A stretch of DNA of 64,000 nt, from contig OY720097.1 of assembly GCA_963082875.1 (NCBI GenBank), positions 2,232,001-2,296,000 on the forward strand, in the 5' to 3' direction. The position numbers were made by a program, and so were the translations under genes. Within the stretch, counting starts at the first letter, position 1. Every line of letters starts with the position of its first letter. This document shows, one piece after another, positions 22,871 through 33,500 of the stretch. Under the pieces are notes generated by a model. It ran no database searches. It was not told the origin of the DNA and was given only the letters and a program-made list of their open reading frames with translations. Source of the stretch: Corella eumyota (Eukaryota > Chordata > Ascidiacea > Phlebobranchia > Corellidae).

Positions 22871-23828
22871 TTATTCCAGATCAAAAAAACAGAAGGGCAC
22901 TGGAGTATATAAAGAGTCTTGTGGACTGTTAAAAAATCCTTTGAAGGTTCTTTCAGTACTCATTTGCACCTGAACAAAACAAGTTAAAAATGTCAGAACT
23001 AAAGTAAAGTCACTACATAGGTTTTACAACCACTAACATATAATAAAATACCTATTTTTATAAAAACTTAATAAAAACTGTGCTTAGATTTTATAACATG
23101 TAACGTAAGCTTGTAAAAGTAATTGAATAATTTTTGTAACCAATCATCACCTGAAATCCCATTTTGTTATGGCCCGCAGTGTTTTTTGGAAATCCTGGGT
23201 GCCACAAAGAGGTTCTTGGGGTCCAAAAATCACCGTTACGAAGTTGAATTCCACCGTTCTAAAAAAAAAGTTAATGTATTTTACTTTAACTTAGTACGAA
23301 GAAAAAACGAGAACAAGAAAAAATTTTAACCTCGTAGCTCGAGCCAAGCCAAACATTGACAAATTGCCAGTTTCCATTCAAGTAAATGTTCCAATTATTT
23401 TGGACGTATTCGTAAAACAAGTCGTACTGCTGCTCCGAAGCAATCTCGGCCATTTTTCCACCGTGGAATTCACAAATGCCTTCAGCCTGGGCAAAAGTAT
23501 AACCACCATTACGAACAGTTGTATAGATCAACCTGTAGCACTTGTTATCATACACCACACCTTTGCATTTCGGGTTTTCTAGACAAATAAAAAGTACGTG
23601 GTTATTAACAGCTTAATTTGTGTACGTTAAGCATGCTGACAAATGTGATACTGCTGTAAAAATGAACATGTGCAAAGCATTGGTTAACTTGGAATATTTC
23701 AACTTAACCTACACAGTTTAAGTTTTTTTGTTAAATTTTTTAAACTTATACTTACCGCAATAGTTACTTCCATCAACCCATCCAAGACAACCCAACGAGA
23801 ACACAATAAAAATAACTTTTAAAGACAT
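22871..23828 (-). CDS. Small secreted C-type-lectin-like protein A2
   Basis: Exons 23756-23828, 23331-23578, 23151-23258 and 22871-22969. It matches A1 throughout and encodes the same 175-residue protein as far as I can see: signal peptide, Cys-rich lead, CTLD-like fold, C-terminal PFCFFDLE. Its upstream DNA differs from that of A1 beyond 23866, so the two may be regulated differently. If the segmental duplication is an assembly artefact, this and A1 are one gene. Confidence 0.8.
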
Positions 23829-23866
23829 TTTCCTCAAGTTTTTTTCTAAAATACGAAGTGTATAAG

Positions 23867-24240
23867 TAAGACATGCCTTACAAAATTTATTGTCTTAAGG
23901 TGTTAAGAAAAAAATTACGAAGACTTTTAGTGCATTTGATTGCCTGTCTTATTTTAAAGCAAATTCGAGCCAGTTTACTGTAATGGTGAAGATTACTTGA
24001 GCAGTTTTAGTATTTATATCCATTTTTAATATGTTCGATCACAATATTGTTTCCTTATGTTGCAGGTGAACTTTTTAATAAAACCCATATTGCAAAAAAA
24101 ACACTTGGAGGAAATAATTACAATTTATTTACCGCGCTACTTAATGTAAACGGTTACGTACACAGATGATTGCAGCACTTTGTTAAATGGCCTTTGCTTA
24201 AAAAAATGTGTTTGCAAAAATTGGTTAAGTTAAACTCGGG
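23867..24240. repeat. Local repeat upstream of lectin A2
   Basis: About 370 bases that recur almost unchanged at 27197-27612 (GTAAGACATGCCTTACAAAAT, TTGATTGCCTGTCTTATTTTAAAG, ATGTTCGATCACAATATTG). The second copy has about 25 extra bases near its start. A diverged, shorter version lies upstream of A1 (7209-7440). It is probably the ancestral lectin upstream region carried along by duplication. Confidence 0.7.
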
Positions 24241-24543
24241 TTTTACATAATTGGGTATCAACAACTTAATGTAATAGCTCTGGTATATTTCATATTAATG
24301 TCTTCAAACCATTTTCTTCAATCGCAACATGTCACATTAAGTAAAACATTTTAAGGTTTACTACACAAAGTTTTGAAATTACATTTGCTCTTAAGTCAGC
24401 TTTATTTCCAACCACATAAATATTTGCATTCGAAGTTCCGAACTTTCCCAATTCCCTTAACCAAGTTTCTGTAATTTATAAACAAAACTTTCTTTTAAAA
24501 ACTGGTTGAAAACACAAATTAAACAACCAGCATTTTAATTATC

Positions 24544-24548
<5 letters not shown>

Positions 24549-24575
<27 letters not shown>
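24549..24575. repeat. (TA)n microsatellite
   Basis: An uninterrupted run of TA dinucleotides, about 13 units, between GTPase exon 4 and a SINE remnant. A similar run is in PMPCB intron 3 near 31637-31657. Confidence 0.9.
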
Positions 24576-25065
24576 CTTTGTCCTGGTGGGAAGGTTGACT
24601 CACGACCTAAACAGAATAACATCAGCTACCCCAACCCAATCTTTAATTGCCTTAGGCAGTTTGGGATATTATAGAATATATAACCCCCAACTTTATGTGA
24701 TGTAGCAAGTGTTCTGGCTTTTTGTAATTAACACTCCGCTATTATTCAGTCAGTTCCATCTAAAACCACATGAAGGAATTAAAGACTTGTGGTAACAAAA
24801 ATAAATTTATTACGACAAGGTCTAAAATTAATATCCTCAAAAAAAAGAAAAAACAACTACAGTTAGAAAAATTTATATTAGAAATTTAACACTAAAAATA
24901 CCCAAACTTTCAAAAGTACTCTGATCTGTTACATCAAACACTAAAAAGCAAGCATCAGTTCCACTATAAAGCTCAGTTCTTACATCATAATACTGATTGT
25001 CACGTGACAAATCCCATAAATGAACCTTAATTTGGATTAAAGTTTATTTTCTTTTTTATTCACAG

Positions 25066-25130
25066 AAGTTTTTGATTCACAAATGCTAGACAAATTATAT
25101 GATTACATAAGTAACGAAATGCTACAATAA
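25066..25130 (+). other. Orphan terminal exon, third copy
   Basis: Diverged copy of 4326-4390 in the same antisense setting. The 3' splice site, the peptide ending YDYISNEMLQ, the TAA and AATAAA are all kept despite divergence of surrounding DNA, which hints at constraint or at a slow local rate. Confidence 0.4.
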
Positions 25131-25644
25131 AATAAGGACAATTTTAATTCCATGGTTTAAAACATAAGGTAGAAGATCAATCTTCTATTTATGGTTTTCA
25201 AAAATTAAAAAACAGTTAATTTAAAAATAAAATTATAATCCGTAAACTATTTTTTTTTATATTTATCTTTAATATTATTACCCTAAGTGGTAAACCTTTA
25301 ACAGTTTGAACTTTAAATCCATAATCTACACCCACAGTGGCATAATAACATTGACTAAATTTGCTCTCACAAAAATGTTTTATGAGACAAGTTTTTCCAC
25401 ATCCTGAGTCACCAAGTGCTATAACTAAATGAAAATTAATTTAGAATTTTTCCACAATATGGTAGAATTTGTTTTTTTTTCTTCTGATTTGAAACCTTTT
25501 TAGACTGCCAAAAGTAAGAATAATTAGGGTCATAATTTAAAATCCCCAATGCTCCCATGTTAAAGCGTCTGAGTAAGGCGCTATAAACAGTGTGAGTGAA
25601 CTCCTGCTAAGCCAACACTTAATCAGCAGCGTAATTTAACCGGC

Positions 25645-25905
25645 ATTGAGGTGTAGTAGAAAGAACACATGCTTTACCACCATAAGGTCGTGGGTTCAAT
25701 CCCCTCTGCTCTCATGCTGTAGTGCTCTTGAGTAAGGAGCTATAAACGGTATGAACTACTGCTGAGCCAGCACTTAATCAGCAATATAATTATTGGGCAA
25801 TTATAATCTATAATATCTCAAACTGTTAAAGGCAACTCGAGACTGGGTCGGAGTAACTGATGTTACTCTATGTTTAGGTTGTAAAGCTGACCTTAAACAA
25901 ATATA
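25645..25905 (+). repeat. tRNA-derived SINE, nearly full length
   Basis: Good pol III-like boxes (GTGTAGTAG as A box and GGGTTCAATCCCC as B box), then the family body: CTTGAGTAAGG, CACTTAATCAGCA, GGCAACTCGAGACTGGGTCG and GGAGTAACTGATGTTACT. Present only in GTPase copy 3, so it inserted after that copy separated. Confidence 0.85.
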
Positions 25906-26709
25906 AAAAAAATTGTAAATGATATTTCACATTTCCAACACTATTTTTTATTCATTCCTAAAGATTTTTTTAGATTTAACGTTTACACTTATTCGTCACA
26001 ACCCCATTTTACCTCAAAAAAACCTCAGTCAAATTACAATATATACCTTTAACCCATACAATACTTTCTACAGATTTTTTAACTTTCTTTTCGACTTCAG
26101 TTGGGGTCCAATTTAAGAAAGTTAAGTATACTTGTACGCACAAGTTTTAAATTCACATTTTTATACTATTTGATTCATGATAAATACCTATTAAAATACA
26201 AAAATTTTGGGACAAGTTTTAACATCCTGTTTTTAAAACAAAAAAAGAATTTAATTTGCATTTTATTCCTCGTTTGCAGGTTGCTTGAAATTAAGCTTAG
26301 TCGCTGGAACGATACCAACTAGTTTCCTATATTGGTAAAGATTTCATAAATTGATCGGTTGTTTATTGCAAAACTGGTCAGAAAGTAATGTGCAGGCTGC
26401 TTTGCCTTGTTTTATTGCCTTGTTTTTGTAAAAATTTAATTATTAAAAAAAGCGAATTGACTTGTTTTTTTAAACAAGGCATGGGTGTGATTGACATACA
26501 AGGTTAGTGTTACACTTTTTTAATTTCTGGTAAAACTTTTATTCTACTGTTTTAAATAGGGGTTTTAAGCAAAACTCAATTTTGAAAAAAAAATTGTTTA
26601 CTAATAAAACATTGCAATTTTTTGTTTCAACTTTTATTGCCAAAATTCAGATACAACATTTGACAAAGTTGTCATTTATCAATGTATAAACCGTGGTTAA
26701 CATTGATTA

Positions 26710-27110
26710 TTATTCCAGATCAAAAAAACAGAAGGGCACTGGAGTATGTGTTGCGTCTTGTGGACTGTCAAAAAATCCTTTGTAGGTCCTTTTGGGACTC
26801 ATTGGAACCTTAACAAAACAAGTTAAAAATGTCAGAACGAAAGTAAAGTCACTAAGTACGTTTTACAACCACTTAGCATATAAAACGCCCTAATAAAATA
26901 TTTTATTTTACGGAAACTTTATAAAAACTTTGCTTTTAGATTTTATATTATGTAATGTAAGCATGTAACAATAATTAAATAATTTTTGTAACCAATCATC
27001 ACCTGAAATCCCATTTTGTTATGGCCCGCCTGGTTAGTTGGATAAGTACGGATCCACGAAGAGGTTCTTGGGATCCAAAAATCACCGTTACGAAGTCGAA
27101 TTCCACCGTT
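26710..27110 (-). pseudogene. Partial lectin-like gene A3 (exons 3 and 4 only)
   Basis: Two exons homologous to A1 exons 3 and 4: 27003-27110 (NGGIRLRNGDFWIPRTSSW, AGHNKMGFQ) and 26710-26808 (ending PFCFFDLE). Both keep open frames, exact lengths and splice sites but differ from A1 at many residues. Exons 1 and 2 are missing: upstream the sequence passes into the repeat at 27197-27612. Without a signal peptide exon it should be non-functional unless spliced to another gene. Confidence 0.8.
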
Positions 27111-27196
27111 CTAAAAAAATGTAAATGTATTTTATTTTAACTTAGTACAATGAAAAAATGAAAAAAATTTTACGAGTTTAATTGTTTTTAACAAGA

Positions 27197-27612
27197 CAAT
27201 TACGAAGTGTATAAGTAAGACATGCCTTACAAAATTTATTTACCGTATTGAAATATATAAATATTTTTGTCTTAAGGTTTTAAGAAAAAAATTACGAAGA
27301 CTTTTAGTGCATTTGATTGCCTGTCTTATTTTAAAGCAAATTCGAGCCAGTTTACTGTAATGGTGAAGATTACTTGAGCAGTTTTAGTATTTATATCCAT
27401 TTTTAATATGTTCGATCACAATATTGTTTCCTTATGTTGCAGGTGAACTTTTTAATAAAACCCATATTGCAAAAAAAACACTTGGAGGAAATAATTACAA
27501 TTTATTTACCGCGCTACTTAATGTAAACGGTTACGTACACAGATGATTGCAGCACTTTGTTAAATGGCCTTTGCTTAAAAAAATGTGTTTGCAAAAATTG
27601 GTTAAGTTAAAC
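27197..27612. repeat. Local repeat, second copy
   Basis: Near-identical to 23867-24240 with about 25 extra bases near its start. It replaces the 5' half of lectin A3. Just beyond it, AGACATTACAATCATTGTG is tandemly doubled (27630-27690). Confidence 0.7.
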
Positions 27613-28001
27613 TGGCCCATTTTCTAAAAAAGACATTACAATCATTGTGTTTTATAAGACATTTTTTTAAGACATTACAATCATTGTGTTTTATAAACTT
27701 TACTTGTACATCTTTAGAAGAGATTTCTTATTTAAATTCTAAAACATGTCATTTAATTCAGGAATTTGAATATCTATTTTTACAGTCAAATATTTATTTA
27801 CGTATTTTTGGTTTTTAATGCTAGCACGGTTGCTTGTTGAAGAATTACTTTACCTCAACCTCAGATACTTGATGTATATTTTTTGTAATCTACAATAAAT
27901 CATTACACATACAAGACAACATTCAAAATTAATTTGATTCAACTTTTATTGCCAAAATTCAAATACAACATTTGACAAAGTGGTCATTATTTAAAGTATG
28001 G

Positions 28002-28993
28002 TTAATGACCAAGTTCGAAATAACAGAACGGAACTGGGCCATGAAGGTTGCTTGATGGGCTGTTATAGAATCCTCTTAAGTTTCTAGCAGGGTTCAGTTG
28101 TACCTTAAATAAATTAAAATATGTTATAAGTAATGTAATCTTACATTTAAAACTCTTTTACACATTGTCTTATTACTAAAACTACAAAAAGAAGCGGGGG
28201 GAACTAAACCATAAACCCTTCGTAGCACAGAAGTAACTTTGCCCAATGTACTTTATTGGATGTAAAAAAAAATTTGCCAATGTTTTATTTACTCATGTAT
28301 CAAAATTACAAATTTTTAAATCAGTTATTTCACCTGGAATCCCATATAATCATGTCCTGCGTTGTTAGTTGGGAAACCGTGGTGCCACAATTCGTCTCTT
28401 GGGATCCAAAAGTCGCCGCTTGAAAGTAAAATCCCTCCGTTCTAAAAGTAAAAAATCGCATTTAAAACAAAAAATGCCTTAAAACAGATATTGTGGCAAA
28501 TGTTAATTGAAATTACAAAAACTTCGACATTAAAACAACTACATTTTACTTGGTATTTTGAGTTCAGCCTAATGTTGACAAATTGCCAATTTCCATCCAA
28601 GTAAGTGCTCCAAGTCTCCTGGATGTAGTTGTAGAACAAGTTGTACTGTTGCTCCGAAGCAACCTCAGCCAGTTTTCCACCTTGAAATTCACAAATCTCT
28701 CTAGACGTTGCCAAGGTAAACCCGTTTCTAGGAGCAACTGTGTGAATCAATCTGTAGCACTTATTATCATACACCACACCTTTGCATTTTGGTTGTTCTA
28801 AACAGAAGCAATTACGTGGTTAGATAAAAGAATAAGCTTTGTATAGGGAATTAAATAGATATTGTAAGTATGTTAAAATATAGATCAATTTTAGTTTTAA
28901 GTAAGTGAAATTAGATTTAAAATTACCGTAGTACCCTCCGTGCACCAAACCGACACAGACCAAGGCAAATGTGACAATAAGTTTTAAAGACAT
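28002..28993 (-). CDS. Small secreted C-type-lectin-like protein B2
   Basis: Exons 28927-28993, 28550-28797, 28334-28441 and 28002-28103, total 525 bases, 174 residues, all phases consistent. Same signal peptide as B1, but the mature N-terminus reads GGYYEQPKC where B1 has GGCEQPKC, so one Cys is lost and the protein is one residue longer. Other differences from B1 are scattered (FQGGK for FHGGK, TVAPRN for TVAPRS). It is a member of the local CTLD-like family, next to the intact PMPCB gene and divergent from it. Confidence 0.8.
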
Positions 28994-29775
28994 TTCGTTA
29001 GAATAACTTCTAAAAAAAAGATAAAAGTTAAGTTAATAAGTTAACTTTTAAAAAGTTAAGTTTTGTAGGCAATCGCAAAAACGAAAAACACAATTTGTCT
29101 TCAGTACACTTTCTTTAACTAATAGTTGGTTAAACGACTACTAAAGTGACAGTTATGACTTTTTGTAAGCCAACAACTGCATTTAGATCTAAACTTAGGT
29201 CAGTATTTATAGGCAATTTTTAATCCGAAATGTAACTGTCTGCTGACATTTCATAAACATACATATGAACTATTTTAATTAAAATCGGTTTACTCTGTCA
29301 TTTTTTGGAGAAAACCTTAGTCACCGTGCGCTATTGTTATTATTAAAAGGGATTAAAGTTAGTAATTTTTGACATGTCAACCTTAAACGTTTTAGACAAG
29401 GTGCTAATCGGGTTTTTTAGTCTTAAAGTATCTGCCGTAAATAAAACAAAACACGATCTCAAGAAAACCCACCGGTTTAATCTAGATAAGCTGATTAATT
29501 TTGCAACTTACAAGAAACTTCGGCAATAAATTTTTAAAAATTCCGGGTTTTTATGTTAATAATTCGAAGAAGTCTTTCTTTAAGCAAAAAATAGGTAGCT
29601 CTGATATCAATTTTACGAATAATTGTCCACGTTTTTTGGCCATTTAGAAATAGCTTTATTAAATGCTATATGCGGTTATTTTTTAAACAAAAATGTTTTT
29701 ACTTATTTGATTTAAAACGCTTATTTGCTTTGAAATATGGTATAAATCTTGTACAAAACATCAACCTCTCATTGC
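28994..29775. other. Spacer between lectin B2 and the PMPCB upstream SINE
   Basis: Aligns with 8794-9449 as far as about 29665. It then contains the empty site of the gag-only LTR element (GCTATATGCGG) and continues as the DNA found after that element at 13502. No gene seen. Confidence 0.6.
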
Positions 29776-30055
29776 CACCGATATCGTAGTGTAGTGGTGA
29801 GAACACTTGTCTTTACAATTTGAGGTGCTGGGTTTGATTCCCCTTGCTCTCATGCTGAAGCGCCCCTAAGTAAGGCGATAAAAAAGATATGAACGCCTGC
29901 TGAGACAACACTTAATCAGCAGCCTATAATTATTGGCCAATTATAATTTTTAATATTCAAACTGCCAAAGGGAATTCGAGACTGGGTCGGGGTAACTGAT
30001 GTTACTTTATGTTAAGGTTGTGAGGTTAAACTTCCCACATCGAGGATAAATAAAT
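29776..30055 (+). repeat. tRNA-derived SINE upstream of PMPCB
   Basis: Nearly full-length: GTGTAGTGGTGAGAACACTTG, a B box-like GGGTTTGATTCCCC, the shared body, and a tail near CGAGGATAAATAAA. It is the parent version of the degenerate copies at 1137-1380 and 13580-13823. Confidence 0.8.
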
Positions 30056-30490
30056 GAAAAGAATATTAGCAGCAATAAGTCACAACGCAGAATTATGTCA
30101 TGTTATATTACAACTCTTGTCGCGACGAAAATTTTATTTTGGTTCGTCCTTCGACTTTTCGATTTTTTGCAACACGTTTTCAAATTTAATTAACGTTTAA
30201 AAAATAGAATTAATGTAATGATATAATAGTATGATGTTTTTATAAGTTAAATAAGATAATATTGGGTGTATTTGTTTAGACTAATACTAGTAACCTACGG
30301 TACCAAAAAACTGTTAATTTAATAATTGATAATCAAATAATATTTACTGTTAATTTTTTGAGAAAAATATAAATATTCTGCCTTTAATCTATTCCGCGTT
30401 CTTTTGTTAACGTTTACATACAAAAAATGTTTAATAATGTAAGCCGTTTTTGGCAATATTCAATTTTGCCTTTTTATGTTTTTATTAGAT

Positions 30491-30512
30491 TTTTTTTAGG
30501 TAATAATAAACC
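30491..30512 (+). promoter_or_regulatory. Candidate spliced-leader acceptor before PMPCB
   Basis: A T-rich run followed by AGG lies only 13 bases before the ATG. In Ciona many mRNAs receive a short leader by trans-splicing at just such a site. It could equally be the acceptor of an ordinary 5' UTR intron; the sequence cannot distinguish these. Confidence 0.35.
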
Positions 30513-33500
30513 ATGTCTGCTCTTAATTTAACCCGTTTGGCACAGTCCCTTAAAAAGTGTGTTCAACCAAGGAATGTAAGTCTTATCTTTTACTTTATTG
30601 TTAGTTTAAAATCACAATAATTAATATATTTTGTTGTTCTTGTTACTTTTTTCAAAATTTTTTTGGAGGTTTGGAAACTACAAGTTATTTATTTTCTAAT
30701 TTAAACTTTATTATCATTTTTTTTTTATCAGGTTTTTTCTAAAAGATTTCAATCGACTCAGCCGGCAACTGTTAACGTAAATACTCCGGAAACGAGGGTC
30801 ACCAAACTCTCTAACGGACTCCGAGTTGCATCCGAAGATTCAGGTTTATCGACTTGTACTGTCGGACTTTGGATTGATGCGGGAAGTCGATATGAAACAA
30901 CTGAAAACAATGGCACTGCTCACTTTCTAGAACATATGGCTTTTAAGGTGTTTTTTTGTGTTAATTGTAGCAACAAATTTTAATTGTTTTTATCCAAGCA
31001 TTTCTTTGTGTAAATATCTGCATCCTTGATGTAGGAAAGCCAAATGTGCTACCTAAACATAGAGAAACAACATTTACCCCGACTCAGTCTCGAGTTGCCT
31101 GTGGCAGTTTGGAATATTATAGGTGACAATTGCCAGATAACTAAGCTGCTGATTGGATGCTGCTTGAGCAGGAATTTATTTTGTTTTTAGTGCTTACTCA
31201 AGGGCGCTACAACATAAAATCAAAGGAGATCGAACCCAGGACCTCATGTAGTGTTTTGCTTTAGAAATGTTATAAAATTTTTTTTTTTCGATTTGTAAAA
31301 AAATCTTTGTTACAACAAAAATTATATAACCAACTAAATATTTTATAAAATTTGTATTTTAGGGAACAGCAAACCGAAGTCAACTTGATTTAGAGTTAGA
31401 AGTTGAAAATATGGGAGCTCACTTAAATGCCTATACATCCCGCGAACAAACTGTTTATTATGCGAAAGCTTTTAGTAAAGATTTACCCAGAGGTAATAAT
31501 CTAATTTAAGTTAAAGTTATGAACATTTTGTTAGCATTTCTATAAAATGTTTTGCATTGTAGTCTATTTTTTTAATGTACATAAATTATGTTGATTTGTT
31601 AAAACAATTTATGTATCATTTAGCCTTTTTTAAATATATATATATATATATATATATTGTAATGTTATATACAGTTAAAATATAAGTTAATTTTTTATTT
31701 TTATTAATCAAAGTTGTTTAAAAGATAGATATTAGGTAGGTGATTTTTAAGTTGTTTAAAATTCAATTTTCTTTTTATATTTTAGCTGTAGAAATTCTGA
31801 CTGATATTATTCAGAATAGCACACTGGGAGAAGGAGAGATTGAAAGAGAAAGGGGAGTAATTCTGAGAGAGATGGAAGAAATTGAACAGAATCAACAGGT
31901 TTGTTGTCTAAATCTTTATTGTGTAAGAGAATGATTTTATTTTCACCTCTTGGTAATTAAGTAAAAATGGTGTTATAAACTGAGACTCTGAAATGTAACT
32001 TTTAAGTAGAATTATACCCTTACATGACCTCTTAATGTCCAGATTTTACTGTTTTTTCATGGCTTGCTAAAAGTTATTTTTTGTCCTATTTTTTAGTTTG
32101 TATATACAGTTTTTTTCCAAACAAGCTTTACTTAGGTTTATCTTTTTGAAGAAACCTGCAAAATGACTTAAACAATTTTTATTTGAACTTTTAGGAGGTA
32201 GTGTTTGATTATCTTCATGCAACAGCTTATCAAGGCACTCCACTTGGTCTCACTATATTGGGTCCTTCGGAGAATATCAAGAAAATTAATCGAAATGATC
32301 TCCAAGATTACATCAAAACTCATTACCAGTATTTTATTTTAAAAATTTAAAAACAGCCCCAACAAAAATTCTTTTAACCATAATTTAATTTTCTTTACCA
32401 TATTTTTTTTTTAATTTTTGTAAACCATATTTTTCTATAATTTTTTTGTGATTTTGAATTTTAGTCCATCTCGAATGGTACTTGCTGCAGCAGGAGGAGT
32501 GGATCATGATAAGTTGGTGGATCTTGCCAAACAATTTTTTGGAGCAACTGTCGATGACGCTCGTGATTCAACTCCCGCTACTTTCCAACCTTGTCGGTTC
32601 ACTGGAAGTGATGTAAGTATTTTGTGATTGTTGTTTTCTGTATTTTTAAACTACTACCTTAATATACACATTTTTGCTTAATATACACATTTTTACTTTG
32701 CTTTAATTTTAGTTACTATGTCATAGCACTAATTATAAGTTAAATAGATTTTACCCAAAAATAAAATTGATATATTTATATTTGAATTGTAAAATTTAAT
32801 TTTTAGAGTTATGAATAAAGTAGTGAGTTTATGTTTTCTGTTTCATGAAAATGTTAAATAATTGTTATTATTTATTGTTTGTTGAATAATGTGCTAGGGG
32901 TTTGGTGTAGTGGTTAAAATACACTTGTTTTACTACATGAGATCCTGATCCCCACTGCTTTTATCAAATAGCACCCTTAAGCAGTTTGATCCCCACTGCT
33001 TTTATCAAATAGCACCCTTAAGCAGTTTGATCCCCACTGCTTTTATCAAATAGCACCCTTAAGCAAACCGCAAAAATGGTGCAAACTAATAGATAAGTTA
33101 ACTATATAGCAAAACTGTTAATAGCTGAAACTGCTTATGGCTATTTGAACTGGGTTGGGGTAACAATAATTTTACCTGGATGATAATACTAACTTTTTCA
33201 TATAAAGAATAAGATTTAAAAAAAATTGTATTTAGATTCGTCACCGAAATGATGACATGCCTTACATCCATGTTGCCATGGCAGTTGAAGGAGTAGGTTG
33301 GTCCCATCCCGAAACCATCCCCTTAATGGTTGCTAACCAGGTATGGTCATTTTTGTTGGTAGTTAAACCATTTAAAGACTTATTTGTGTGTTTTTTAAAT
33401 TTTTTTGTATTTTTTAAAGAGATTGAAAATTAATACTGAATATGTTGTTTTAGCATTGTAGTTAGTATCCTAAATAAGTAAATTTGGTGTCACTGAACAC

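Larger units (their letters stand above)
12444..23866. repeat. Segmental duplication, copy 2 (with LTR insertion)
   Basis: Same content and order as 1-7208: LTR tail, SINE, truncated PMPCB, GTPase fragment, lectin gene. The only large difference is the Ty3/gypsy element at 14179-18387, absent from copy 1 at the matching point (about 1732-1736). Downstream of 23866 this copy continues into sequence unlike that after copy 1. Confidence 0.95.
24383..26119 (-). pseudogene. DNAJC27/Rab-like GTPase 5' fragment, copy 3 (diverged)
   Basis: Exons by homology: part of exon 1 at about 26047-26119, exon 2 at 25282-25424, exon 3 at 24902-25025 and exon 4 at 24383-24468. It differs from copies 1 and 2 at many sites, so it is an older duplicate. 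The exon 4 acceptor (TTACAG) is intact here, and GNKAD is preserved. However, exon 1 is cut before its start codon by a deletion that joins it to sequence found near 5650 in copy 1. A full-length SINE (25645-25905) has inserted in intron 1. No later exons. Confidence 0.7.

Noticed and set aside
31740-31934. Short protein reading across PMPCB exon 4
   Set aside because: It is only the exon with intron sequence on both sides; the spliced gene explains it.
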